From an uncultured Veillonella sp. (lineage in GTDB: Bacteria; Bacillota; Negativicutes; Veillonellales; Veillonellaceae), in NCBI GenBank assembly GCA_900550175.1, contig URQX01000001.1, positions 67,279 through 131,278 of the forward strand: DNA of 64,000 bases, in the 5' to 3' direction. The notes under the pieces were generated by a model. That model was not told the DNA's origin. It did no database searches and worked only from the letters and a program-made list of their open reading frames with translations. Shown here in pieces: positions 54,266 to 63,014 of this stretch. Made by a program: the position numbers and the translations under genes. Position 1 is the first letter of the stretch; each line of letters begins with the position of its first letter.

Positions 54266-55171
54266 ATGGATATAAAGGATATTAAATATATAAGTACTAT
54301 CGTCGAGATGGTATCATTTTCAAAGGCATCTAAAAAACTATATATTTCTCAGCCTGCATTAAGTCAAAGTATTCGTCGCATTGAGGCTGAATTAGGGGTG
54401 CCGTTATTTGCTCGAGATCGCACAAAGGTTGTACCAACAGCTGCAGCGTTACAAATTGCTAAAGAGGGGATGCCTTTAGTTAGAAAGGTAGAGGCTTTAA
54501 CGCAGTCTATCATTAATCAAGGGTCTGATGCGGCTTATCATGTGCGTATTGGCTTGTCTCAATTCTATGGTCATCATATGTTGGGCAAAACATTGAAGAG
54601 CTTTCAACAAATTGAACCGTCTTGGGAATTCCATGTGGTAGAGGGTGAGTCTCATTTTTTGGAACAACAAATTTGTGATGGTTTAGTAGACGTAGGGCTA
54701 TTTCCAACGCCTATTTACTCTCAAGATCTTGAAAGTTATCCTGTATTAGATGAACAAATTTTATTGGCCATTAGTGTAGAAAATAAAAAGGCGATAGCCA
54801 TTGCTGATTCGCTCATGACACCAGATGGTATACATGACATAGCACCATTTGGCGCGTTTCCGTTTATTCTGCTCCGAGAAGGTCTTAAGTTACGGACGTT
54901 GGTTAACCGTTTGTGTCAGGCTGAATCCTTTGTACCTAAAGCAGTTATTGGCTCTGAAAATCTGGATACTTGTAGATCCTTGGTGGAGGATGACTATGGT
55001 ATTACATTCTTGCCAAGCACATTAAATAGGAAGGGCGATGATGATAAAGTTAAATTTTATCCCCTTGCATCAAAACTGTGTTTCCGTCAATTAGTTCTTG
55101 TAGCGAGATCAGATAGAGCAAAGCGATTCCATTTGCCTGAAGTGGCAAATATTATGCAGAAATTCTTATAA
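54266..55171 (+). CDS. LysR-family transcriptional regulator
   Basis: The 301-residue protein has the LysR HTH (SKASKKLYISQPALSQSIRRIE, residues about 18-40) and a substrate-binding effector domain. The HTH is followed by LGVPLFARDRTKVVPTAAA as usual. It lies between pckA and the CO dehydrogenase gene, both in the same direction, each with its own terminator. It may regulate either neighbour, but no divergent target is present. Confidence 0.88.
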   Translation: MDIKDIKYISTIVEMVSFSKASKKLYISQPALSQSIRRIEAELGVPLFARDRTKVVPTAAALQIAKEGMPLVRKVEALTQSIINQGSDAAYHVRIGLSQFYGHHMLGKTLKSFQQIEPSWEFHVVEGESHFLEQQICDGLVDVGLFPTPIYSQDLESYPVLDEQILLAISVENKKAIAIADSLMTPDGIHDIAPFGAFPFILLREGLKLRTLVNRLCQAESFVPKAVIGSENLDTCRSLVEDDYGITFLPSTLNRKGDDDKVKFYPLASKLCFRQLVLVARSDRAKRFHLPEVANIMQKFL

Positions 55172-55270
55172 ATCATACAAATGGAATATTAGAGTGTTTA
55201 GTACTACTTACGAATAATAATTCATATAAAACAATATCTAAAAATAGTATTCTATAGTTAAAAGAAGCTA

Positions 55271-55312
55271 AAAGAGGTTAATTCCCGTAAAATATAGGGA
55301 TTAACCTCTTTT
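55271..55312 (+). terminator. LysR gene terminator
   Basis: AAAGAGGTTAATTCCC pairs with GGGATTAACCTCTTTT. Confidence 0.88.
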
Positions 55313-55408
55313 GGTTTATGAAAGGAAACTGAAAGTATCGAATTTGATAAATGTAGTTATTATAATAATTTATAAGCATAAATGGGTCAAAAATTTCTCA
55401 AAAAATAA

Positions 55409-55437
55409 TTGACAAATGTCCTGTCAAAAAATATACT
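55409..55437 (+). promoter_or_regulatory. cooS promoter with overlapping inverted repeat
   Basis: TTGACA (55409-55414), 17-bp spacer, TATACT (55432-55437). TTGACA-N7-TGTCAA (55409-55427) is a perfect palindrome covering the -35 box, so a repressor or redox regulator could bind here. Confidence 0.7.
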
Positions 55438-55543
55438 TAAATTAGGTTAAAACATATTTAGGAGATAGGATTTAAAACCCACAAGTATGGTGGATTTAAA
55501 AAATAAAATAAAAGTAGAATATGTTTTCTTATTATTGTTAGCT

Positions 55544-55557
55544 GGCCTACGTAGGCC
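55544..55557. promoter_or_regulatory. 14-bp perfect palindrome before the cooS SD
   Basis: GGCCTACGTAGGCC ends 3 nt before AGGAGG of the cooS gene. It could form a stem that hides the SD or be a protein site. Confidence 0.5.
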
Positions 55558-55572
55558 CCTAGGAGGTTTATT

Positions 55573-57744
55573 ATGAATAAAGATGTGGAAAACAAAAACA
55601 CCCATGACCACAGCCATGGCGAACATCATCACCATCATGATCATGACCATCATCACCATGACCATGACCACTGCCATTGTGGCGGTCACCATCACGATCA
55701 CGACCATGATCACCATCATGACCATGACCATAGTCATGGTAAAGCGTTGCCAACGGATAAATGGGTGCCACACACTCATGAACCAGGGGTACCTCATGAA
55801 CATGGTGTAAATGACTACATGAAAGCCGTTGCGGAATACCGTAAAACTTGGCCTACAAAACAAGATGTTATCGAACAAACACCAGATCCAGCTGTGCGCG
55901 AAATGATTCTTCGCATGGAGCAAATTGGTTGTGATACAGTATTTGACCGCTTCGATAAACAACAACCACAATGTACTTTTGGTATTGCTGGCGTATGTTG
56001 TCGTATCTGCTTCATGGGTCCATGTAAAATTACACCTAAGAGCCCTCGTGGTGTCTGCGGTGCTGATGCTGACCTTATCGTAGCTCGTAATATGACACGT
56101 GCTGCTGCAGGTGGCTTAACACAACATGGTGCGCATGCTCGTGAAATCTTGATTTCCTTGAAAGCTGCTGCTAATGACCAATTGGATATTCCAATTTTAG
56201 GGGAAGAAAAAATCCGTACTGTATGTAAAGCTTTCAACATCCCTGAAGAAGGTCGTTCCTTAAAAGAAGTGGCTAATGACTTGGCAGATGTTCTATTAGA
56301 AGATTTGAGCCGTGCATTGCCTGGCGAATATAAAACAATTACAGCGTTAGCTCCAGCTGAACGCCGTGAAGTTTGGAAAAATCTTGATATCTTGCCTATT
56401 TCTGCGTACAATGAAGCCTTTGATGCATACCATCGTACATGCGTAGGTACAGATGGCGATTGGGAAAGCAACATGAAACAATTCTTGCGTTGTGGTCTTG
56501 CTTTCACATTCACTGGCGTAGTGGCAGCGGACATCGCAACAGATGCATTGTTCGGTCAAGGTGGTCGTCGTACATCCAAAGTTAACATCGGTGCCTTGAA
56601 AAAAGGTTATGTTAACATCGCTGTTCACGGTCATTTGCCTACATTAGTATCCCAAATTTGTACAATTGGTGCCTCTGAAGAGTACTTAGAAAAAGCAAAA
56701 GCTATCGGTGCTAAAGGTATTCAATTCTACGGTATCTGCTGCTCTGGTTTGTCCAGCATGTACCGCTACGAAAACGTTATTCCATTGTGTAATGCTATCG
56801 GTGCGGAACTTGTACTTGGTACAGGCGCTCTTGATTGCTGGGTAGCTGACGTTCAAGACGTTTACCCTGCTATCATGGACGTAGCACGTTGCTTCAACAC
56901 AAAAGTTATCACTACATCTGATGCAGCTCGTTTACCAGGTGCAGAACACATTGGTTACGATCACCATCATACTAACTTGTCTGAAACAAAAGAATTGGCT
57001 CGCAAAATCTTGGATCGTGCTCTTGAAGCTCATGAATTGCGTAAAGGTATGCCTGTATTCATTCCGCCATACGAAATCACTGCTGAAGTTGGTTTCTCTC
57101 CAGAATCCACTGTTAAACATTATGGTTCCTTCAAACCATTGGCAGAGGCTTTAAAATCTGGTAAAGTTCGTGGCATCGTAAACGTAGTAGGTTGTTCCAA
57201 CCCTCGCGTTATCTACGAGAAAGCAACTGTAGATATCGTTGATACACTTATCAAAAATGGCTGTATCATCACAACAAACGGTTGTGCATCCTTCCCATTG
57301 ATGAAACTTGGTTACTGTAATACAGATGCTATTAAGAAATGTAGCCCTGCATTGCAAGAGTTCTTGGGCGATGATCAACCGCCAGTATGGCATGTTGGCG
57401 AATGTGTAGATAATGCACGTTCTTCTGGTATTTTTGCTGGTATCGCTGGTGAATTAGGTCTTAGCTTGCCACAAATGCCATTCGCTATGTCTAGCCCTGA
57501 ATGGTCCAATGAAAAAGGTATTGATGCATCCCTTGGCTTCCGCTTGATGGGTATCAACTCTTACCACTGCGTTGAGCCACCTACACAAGGCTCTGATGCT
57601 GTTACAAAATGGCTTAAAGAAGACACTAAGGATATCTTAGGTTCTGTTATGTATGTAAATACTGATCCTGCTAAAGTAGCTGAAAAAATCTTAGCTGATA
57701 TCGATGCTAAACGCGCTGCTTTAGGTTGGGCTGAAGTAAAATAG
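55573..57744 (+). CDS. cooS: CooS-type Ni-Fe carbon monoxide dehydrogenase with histidine-rich N-terminus
   Basis: The 723-residue protein starts with a segment (about 11-57) holding some 27 histidines, alternating with Asp, like nickel-storing CooJ or HypB tails. The CooS core follows: D/B-cluster cysteines in CTFGIAGVCCRICFMGPC (about 133-150), then VHGHLPTL (C-cluster His, near 350), GICCSG (near 387), VVGCSNP (near 539), NGCASF (near 570) and VGECVDN (near 608). The cysteine normally in DVQC is replaced: the sequence reads DVQDVYP, with a cysteine in GALDCWV eleven residues earlier. It may oxidise CO with ferredoxin or have another activity. No cooC, cooF or acs gene is adjacent. A palindrome-bearing promoter suggests tight control. 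Confidence 0.9.
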   Translation: MNKDVENKNTHDHSHGEHHHHHDHDHHHHDHDHCHCGGHHHDHDHDHHHDHDHSHGKALPTDKWVPHTHEPGVPHEHGVNDYMKAVAEYRKTWPTKQDVIEQTPDPAVREMILRMEQIGCDTVFDRFDKQQPQCTFGIAGVCCRICFMGPCKITPKSPRGVCGADADLIVARNMTRAAAGGLTQHGAHAREILISLKAAANDQLDIPILGEEKIRTVCKAFNIPEEGRSLKEVANDLADVLLEDLSRALPGEYKTITALAPAERREVWKNLDILPISAYNEAFDAYHRTCVGTDGDWESNMKQFLRCGLAFTFTGVVAADIATDALFGQGGRRTSKVNIGALKKGYVNIAVHGHLPTLVSQICTIGASEEYLEKAKAIGAKGIQFYGICCSGLSSMYRYENVIPLCNAIGAELVLGTGALDCWVADVQDVYPAIMDVARCFNTKVITTSDAARLPGAEHIGYDHHHTNLSETKELARKILDRALEAHELRKGMPVFIPPYEITAEVGFSPESTVKHYGSFKPLAEALKSGKVRGIVNVVGCSNPRVIYEKATVDIVDTLIKNGCIITTNGCASFPLMKLGYCNTDAIKKCSPALQEFLGDDQPPVWHVGECVDNARSSGIFAGIAGELGLSLPQMPFAMSSPEWSNEKGIDASLGFRLMGINSYHCVEPPTQGSDAVTKWLKEDTKDILGSVMYVNTDPAKVAEKILADIDAKRAALGWAEVK

Positions 57745-57782
57745 TTTATCTTTTGATAGATAATAATTTGTAGTTACGTATA

Positions 57783-57844
57783 AAAACACCCTCTATAGAT
57801 CTTATAGTTATTATGACTATTAGAATTAAGAGGGTGTTTTTTAT
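57783..57844 (+). terminator. cooS terminator
   Basis: AAAAACACCCTCT pairs with AGAGGGTGTTTTTT around a long AT-rich loop. Confidence 0.85.
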
Positions 57845-57913
57845 TGTTTGTGGATATATTTTTTACTAGTCTTGTATTAGCCGTAGTATGATGTACTAAT
57901 TGTTTTAGACCTA

Positions 57914-58699
57914 TTAAAGTGTGATGGTTTCACCATCTTCAGGCACTGCTACATGGCTTTCAATGTTGTTGCCTTTGATAAATTTGCGCACATCCTCACG
58001 ACTTGTTGCTGTGTGATTAACTGTATCCATGTGAACCGCAATGATTTTAGCCTCTGGTTTGCGTACCACCATGCGGCCAATATCTTTTGTACCCATAATA
58101 ATACTATCTTCAAAGCCTAAAATTTGAGCATATCCAGTGTTCATAATAATAACGTTAGGGTCGAAGCGAAGGAGGGCCTTCTCTACATCACTTGTCCAAA
58201 CTGTATCGCCTACAAGGTACACAGTTGGTTCGTCTGTTGCTTCAAAAATAACTCCCATCGCATCGCCTGCTAATTGTGCGAGAACTGGATTTGCATACAT
58301 TTCTATAGTGCCGTGGGAGCCACCTGTTTTTCTTAATGTGATACTATTAAACTTTAGACTTTCAAAAATGATGCGTACATCATTAAAGCCTTGTGAAGTA
58401 ATAAGTTCTTTATCCGCTGTATTTTGTACAAAAATAGGAAGTGATTTTGGAATAGCATTAATTGCCGTATCATCCCAATGGTCAAGATGTGTGTGTGTGA
58501 CTACCACTGCAGTTACATTGCTTAATAGATTGTCCATTGATAGAGGTAAATCAACCATAGGCATTCTTTGTTGATAGTTAAATGTTCCTTCAAAGCCAGG
58601 ATAAGTATCTTTTGGTGCTAAAAATGGATCAATAAGGAATGTTGTATTTTTTATTGTTAATTTTCCTGTAGCATTTCGAATGTGAGTATATTGTGTCAT
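57914..58699 (-). CDS. metallo-beta-lactamase-fold hydrolase (UlaG-like)
   Basis: The 261-residue protein has the metal motif THTHLDHWDD (68-77), the later GDTVWTSD aspartate and VHMDTVNH histidine. The compact form without a glyoxalase loop resembles UlaG and related lactonase/phosphodiesterase hydrolases. It is divergent from a TetR-type gene, 161 bp apart, and is probably its target. Substrate unknown. Confidence 0.85.
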   Translation of the reverse strand: MTQYTHIRNATGKLTIKNTTFLIDPFLAPKDTYPGFEGTFNYQQRMPMVDLPLSMDNLLSNVTAVVVTHTHLDHWDDTAINAIPKSLPIFVQNTADKELITSQGFNDVRIIFESLKFNSITLRKTGGSHGTIEMYANPVLAQLAGDAMGVIFEATDEPTVYLVGDTVWTSDVEKALLRFDPNVIIMNTGYAQILGFEDSIIMGTKDIGRMVVRKPEAKIIAVHMDTVNHTATSREDVRKFIKGNNIESHVAVPEDGETITL

Positions 58700-58822
58700 A
58701 GTTATCTCCTTAATTAAATTATTGTCGATTTAATTGAATAGATTATCATTTGTAATCTCTAGAACTAGTGTACCTTGTTTTGTTATACTAGTCTCAACAA
58801 TAATTAACACTATGTTTATTAA

Positions 58823-58847
58823 TAGACACATTGTATAAAAGTGTCTA
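58823..58847. promoter_or_regulatory. candidate TetR operator
   Basis: TAGACAC-N11-GTGTCTA is a perfect 7-bp inverted repeat over 25 bp, 13 bp before the TetR-type start and overlapping a TATAAA-like -10 region. Confidence 0.6.
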
Positions 58848-58860
58848 TGTTGGAGGTTAT

Positions 58861-59460
58861 ATGATAACTCGAAAAGAAATGACACGTATGTTGTTAAAAG
58901 AAGGCTTGCTTAGTTGGTTAGCAAACAATTCCTTTGAGACTGTAACAGTAACATCGTTGTGTAAAGCTTCGGGTATAACTCGTTCCACTTTTTATTTACA
59001 CTATAGTAATATCAGGGAAATTGTTGATGATTTAGTGGATGATGCAATCGCTTATTCAAAGCCAGGAATGGTAGATAACAACAATTTACAAACTATAGCT
59101 AACACCTTATCAGCTGCTTCTAATTCTGTTTCGTTGAGAGAAGCATACGATTCTATTTTTGATAGATTGCCTTTATGTCAGCGTATTATACGACATAAAA
59201 AGTATTTACCTTTATTTTTAGATGAACAAATTTCAGAATATGTATTACAACGCATTATAGGACGTGAAAAAGATCGACAAGGGCTCGTTATGGCAGAATC
59301 TCTTGGTGTTTCGTTTGATGTGGGGGTATCTGTTTTTGTATTTTTAGTACACGGTCTATATGCTGTTAATAAACGATATAAGTGGTCTCAGAGCGATGAG
59401 TGGTTAGAAGCTCAGAAAATTATTTTTGAACTAGTTTATCGTGGATTACAAAGTAGATAG
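58861..59460 (+). CDS. TetR-family transcriptional regulator
   Basis: The 199-residue protein has a TetR N-terminal HTH (VTVTSLCKASGITRSTFYLHYSN, residues about 30-52) and an all-helical C-terminal half of the type found in TetR_C proteins of Firmicutes. The ATG at 58861 after GGAGG is preferred to the in-frame ATG at 58831, which would overlap the palindromic operator. It probably represses itself and the divergent metallo-hydrolase. Confidence 0.88.
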   Translation: MITRKEMTRMLLKEGLLSWLANNSFETVTVTSLCKASGITRSTFYLHYSNIREIVDDLVDDAIAYSKPGMVDNNNLQTIANTLSAASNSVSLREAYDSIFDRLPLCQRIIRHKKYLPLFLDEQISEYVLQRIIGREKDRQGLVMAESLGVSFDVGVSVFVFLVHGLYAVNKRYKWSQSDEWLEAQKIIFELVYRGLQSR

Positions 59461-59508
59461 AATTTATACACGCTTATATTTTGAGATTCATTAAAGTTTT
59501 ATACAACG

Positions 59509-59538
59509 AAAAAAGGACTCCAACTGGAGTCCTTTTTT
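59509..59538 (+). terminator. TetR gene terminator
   Basis: AAAAAAGGACTCCAACTGGAGTCCTTTTTT. Confidence 0.92.
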
Positions 59539-59624
59539 CATGTAAGGGGAGTGTTAGTATTAATATCAAATGAACCATGTATTTAAACAAGTAGTAGGTT
59601 TGGGGTTAGTAATACTTGTCGGGA

Positions 59625-59670
59625 GATAAATACACGTATGGTAACCAGGGAATTGTTACCTCTATTTATC
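59625..59670. other. two-part stem-loop in the intergenic region
   Basis: GATAAATA (59625-59632) pairs with TATTTATC (59663-59670), and GGTAAC (59640-59645) with GTTACC (59655-59660). No U-tract. The 443-bp gap also holds a terminator and a promoter but no gene. Confidence 0.5.
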
Positions 59671-59782
59671 ATTTGACATTGTCATTATAAGAACAATAAA
59701 TGAGTTAAAAATGAAATTTTTTAAGAAAATTCTTTTAATTTCTTGAAATTCTAAAAAAGATAATAATTAAGTTTAATTATTG

Positions 59783-59812
59783 TTGATAAATAAGTGATAG
59801 TTTTGGTATTAT
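59783..59812 (+). promoter_or_regulatory. likely promoter of the adhesin-E-like gene
   Basis: TTGATA (59783-59788), 18-bp spacer, TATTAT (59807-59812). An untranslated leader of about 85 nt follows. Confidence 0.5.
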
Positions 59813-59903
59813 ATATAAAGGAGAAGTTGTATATTTTATAAAGGTTTAATCCTCATTAAAGTTTTATAAAGTATACAGCTCTAAAGCATGGAGGAGCAGT
59901 CAT

Positions 59904-60266
59904 ATGAGTAAGATTTTAATGATATTTTCGCTACTGTGGCTACTCAGTACAGGGGGGACTGCTAACGCAACGGACTGGTATTATGTTGGACCAGATGCGT
60001 CAGGAAACCAATTATTTATTGACAACGACAGTGTTCAAAAAAGTGATTATGATGCGCTTTTGTGGCTGCGAGTCAATGAACTGGGTGGCGACGAATTGCG
60101 ATATAAAGTGTATATAAGTAGATATAATCGCACCATGGAAACATTAAAGGTAGATGCGTACATGGCAGACGGTACACCTTATGAAAATGTAGAGTACAAT
60201 GAAAACCCTGAACCTATTGAAGGTAATACAAATGGTCAAGCTATTTATAATTTATTATGGCAATAA
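59904..60266 (+). CDS. small secreted protein, surface-adhesin-E-like
   Basis: The 120-residue protein has a signal peptide (MSKILMIFSLLWLLS, cleavage near ANA at 22). The mature domain starts DWYYVGPDASGNQLFIDNDSVQ and contains ALLWLRVNE, a pattern like the surface-adhesin E family (short domain, W..V....G..YID..S and V.LR). GGAGGAG precedes the ATG. It is expected in the periplasm or at the outer surface. It has its own terminator. Function unknown. Confidence 0.72.
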   Translation: MSKILMIFSLLWLLSTGGTANATDWYYVGPDASGNQLFIDNDSVQKSDYDALLWLRVNELGGDELRYKVYISRYNRTMETLKVDAYMADGTPYENVEYNENPEPIEGNTNGQAIYNLLWQ

Positions 60267-60305
60267 AAGAACCATCTAGCACAGCAAACTAGATGGTTCT
60301 TTTTA
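60265..60305. terminator. bidirectional terminator
   Basis: AAAAGAACCATCTAG pairs with CTAGATGGTTCTTTTT, between the adhesin-E-like gene and bioB. Confidence 0.88.
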
Positions 60306-60384
60306 TATGTGTAAAAAATTTATAAATCTTAGGAATATTTTTTTATATACAACATTCTTTGAGGAGAATGGTATATACGGAAAT

Positions 60385-61413
60385 TTAAACTTGGGCAGAG
60401 TTGCGACTTAATTCCAAGTCTTGAATCATTTGGAGATCGTCTTGTGGAGAACGACCACCAGTTGTTAAGTAGCCACCAACCATGATACCGTTAAGGCCAC
60501 CTTTTAAAGCATAAGCTTGTAAGTCACGAAGATTTACTTCACGACCGCCAGCTGTACGAATCAATGCGTTTGGCAAGATGAAACGGAATACAGCAAAGGT
60601 ACGTAAAATATCTAATGGACGTAACGCTTTATTGCTTTCAAATGGAGTACCTTTAACAGGGTTTAAAATATTGAGTGGTACAGAGTCAATATGCAAACGT
60701 TTAAGCTCGAATGCCATTTCTACGCGTTGTTCTAATGTTTCGTTAAGACCAAGGATGCCACCAGAGCAAACGCGAATACCTGCTTTTTGTGCATTGTCGA
60801 TGGTAGACATTTTATCTTCGTAGGAATGGGTTGTACAAATATCTGGGAAGTGACTAGGTGCTGTTTCGATATTGGAGTGGTATCGAGTTACACCCACTTC
60901 TTTCAATTTGAGAGCTTGTTCATAAGTTAACAAACCAAGAGAACAGCAAATTTCGAGACCTACTTCGTTTTTAATACGGTCTAATACGCGAATGATTTGA
61001 TTGAATTCGTTTGGGTTATTAGTATTACGACCACTTGTTACTATGGAGAAACGAATAGCGCCTGCCTCTTTAGCTTTGCGAGCCGCATTGAGGATGCTTT
61101 CATCATCCATGAATGGATATTCTTGAACACCTGTTTCGTGATGGGCCGATTGGGCACAGAATTTACAGTTTTCCGGACATTTACCAGATCGTGCATTTAC
61201 AATGGCGCATACATCTACGGAGTTGTCATTGAAATGCTGGCGAATTTTATCGGCCATAGCAAGTAGAATCATCGTATCATCATCAGATGTATGAATTAAC
61301 TCGAGTGCTTCTTCTTTAGTAATTTCACCACCATGCATAATACGATTAGCTATGGTAAGAATTTTTTCGTATGTTCCCACCTGGGATGGTTGTTGATCTG
61401 TAGGCAAAGCCAT
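60385..61413 (-). CDS. bioB: biotin synthase
   Basis: The 342-residue radical-SAM enzyme has the cluster motif CPENCKFCAQS (Cys79, 83, 86), and conserved FSIVTSGR, YHSNIETAP, CSGGILGLNET and RTAGGREVN. It inserts sulphur into dethiobiotin. GGAGG precedes the ATG. No other biotin gene is adjacent; the gene stands alone and may use imported or externally produced dethiobiotin. A consensus promoter and a candidate BirA-type operator lie upstream. Confidence 0.96.
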   Translation of the reverse strand: MALPTDQQPSQVGTYEKILTIANRIMHGGEITKEEALELIHTSDDDTMILLAMADKIRQHFNDNSVDVCAIVNARSGKCPENCKFCAQSAHHETGVQEYPFMDDESILNAARKAKEAGAIRFSIVTSGRNTNNPNEFNQIIRVLDRIKNEVGLEICCSLGLLTYEQALKLKEVGVTRYHSNIETAPSHFPDICTTHSYEDKMSTIDNAQKAGIRVCSGGILGLNETLEQRVEMAFELKRLHIDSVPLNILNPVKGTPFESNKALRPLDILRTFAVFRFILPNALIRTAGGREVNLRDLQAYALKGGLNGIMVGGYLTTGGRSPQDDLQMIQDLELSRNSAQV

Positions 61414-61424
61414 AATAGCCTCCT

Positions 61425-61493
61425 AATTGTTAACTTAATAAAAACATATTATATTGACAATTTGATTGTAAACGTTCGTGTATAAATTGTCAA
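61425..61493 (-). promoter_or_regulatory. bioB promoter and possible BirA operator
   Basis: On the minus strand TTGACA (61493-61488), 17-bp spacer and TACAAT (61470-61465). Downstream, AATTGTCAAT and AGTTAACAATT form an inverted repeat (61462-61425) similar to TTGTnAAC/GTTnACAA BirA half-sites, though the 18-bp spacing is longer than in known sites. Confidence 0.55.
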
Positions 61494-61742
61494 CTTAATG
61501 TATTTTTGAGTTAACAAAAATATTTATGTAGTTTTTAGAGGGATGTTAATATAGGGAAATCATATGACTTAAAACCAATTTTAGAGGCTATATTTTACTG
61601 TCTATGTTAAGGTGTTAAATCTATGTTAAGGTTTTAAATGATAGTTATTTTTAAGTAATCTTTAGGGTTTTGTAGTATAATAGAATATTGTAATTACTAT
61701 ATATAACTATAATAAAAGTACTAATACAAGGAGTGGATATAG

Positions 61743-63014
61743 ATGCAGCCATTTCGATTTATACACTGTGGTGACCTGCATTTAGGGGCACCCTTTCAAT
61801 ATGCTACAGGTATTAGCCGAGCCGTTGATCGTGCCGTGAGCGAAGCTACCTATGTAGCCTTTGATACAATTATTGACACTGCTATTGATGAGCATGTTCA
61901 TGCTGTTGTCATAGCTGGTGATATTTATAATAGCGAAGACCATAATCTAGAGGCACAGGTTCGTTTTGTGCGTGCTATGTATCGTTTGGCGGAACATCGC
62001 ATTGCAGTATATATGGTGCAAGGTAATCATGACCCTGCTGAAAGCTGGAAAGCACAACTACAAATGCCAGACAATGTGCATGTATTCTCTAGTGAACAAG
62101 TGCAACGTTTTCCACTGATTGTTAACAATATAGAAATCGGTGGCGTTTACGGCATTAGCTGTGGCCATGGTAATGAAAGCGACAATTATGCACGCCAATA
62201 TCGCGCCTTTGAACGAGATGAGTTTTCTTTGGCTGTTATGCACGGCACAGTCGGTTCTAGTGCAGGCTCTGAAAACCATAATGTAACCGGCCCGTGCAGT
62301 TTAACTGATCTAGCAGAGGCGGCTATGGATTATTGGGCGTTAGGACATATTCACAAATCTCAAGTTCTTAGCGAGGAACCTCTTGTTATTTATTCCGGTA
62401 ATCCTCAAGGTTTACACCGCAAGGAAATAGGCCCTAAGGGGGGCTATCTCGTCTCTGTATCCCATAATGGTCATTGCGAACCTCGATTTATTGAGACCAG
62501 TGCTATCCGTTTTGAAGAAATCAAAATTGATATTGCAGGCATGAAAACTGAAGCAGAATTCTTAGAAATTTTACGCCATAAAAAAGAAAACTTGCGTAAA
62601 CAGTATAAGAAAAACATTTTGCTTTCTATTGTTCTCGTAGGCACAGGACCATTGCATCGTTTATGTACACAAGAAGGTGTGCGTAAGCTATGGTTGCAAG
62701 AGTCTCAAAGTGAAGAGAAAAGCAAGTCTATATTCGTTATGCCGTACCGCGTGATGTGTAATACGCGTCCTAGTATTAATTTAGCGGAGCGTAGATTGTT
62801 ATCTGATGTGGTAGGTGATTATTTGCGTGCCTATGATGATATGGTTGACGGCAATGCGGTACAGACGGCACGTCAAATTTTGGCAGAACGTCCTGAATTT
62901 AAACGCTTAGGTGTATATGCCGATTTGTTGAGTGATGAATTATTGCTTCGCGCCTTGAAGCGCTGTGAAATTGAAGGTGTTACTGTATTGATAGGGGCTA
63001 ACGATGAACATTAA
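61743..63014 (+). CDS. yhaO: SbcD/YhaO-like metallophosphoesterase (DNA repair nuclease)
   Basis: The 423-residue protein has the Mre11/SbcD metal motifs: HCGDLHLGAP (8-17), GDIYNSEDH, GNHDPAESW, AVMHGTVG and ALGHIHKSQ. It lacks a membrane segment. Its C-terminal half resembles Bacillus YhaO. With the next gene, whose start overlaps by 11 bp, it forms a SbcCD/Rad50-Mre11-type pair for DNA-end processing. A leader-less AAGGAG SD lies before the ATG. Confidence 0.88.
   Translation: MQPFRFIHCGDLHLGAPFQYATGISRAVDRAVSEATYVAFDTIIDTAIDEHVHAVVIAGDIYNSEDHNLEAQVRFVRAMYRLAEHRIAVYMVQGNHDPAESWKAQLQMPDNVHVFSSEQVQRFPLIVNNIEIGGVYGISCGHGNESDNYARQYRAFERDEFSLAVMHGTVGSSAGSENHNVTGPCSLTDLAEAAMDYWALGHIHKSQVLSEEPLVIYSGNPQGLHRKEIGPKGGYLVSVSHNGHCEPRFIETSAIRFEEIKIDIAGMKTEAEFLEILRHKKENLRKQYKKNILLSIVLVGTGPLHRLCTQEGVRKLWLQESQSEEKSKSIFVMPYRVMCNTRPSINLAERRLLSDVVGDYLRAYDDMVDGNAVQTARQILAERPEFKRLGVYADLLSDELLLRALKRCEIEGVTVLIGANDEH

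Noticed and set aside
55600..55740. CAT/GAC-rich repeated DNA resembling a satellite or CRISPR-like repeat
   Set aside because: It is the in-frame codons for the His/Asp-rich N-terminus of CooS; there are no spacers.
55815..56534. 239-codon open frame on the minus strand inside cooS
   Set aside because: Shadow of the cooS coding strand; no SD and no domain.
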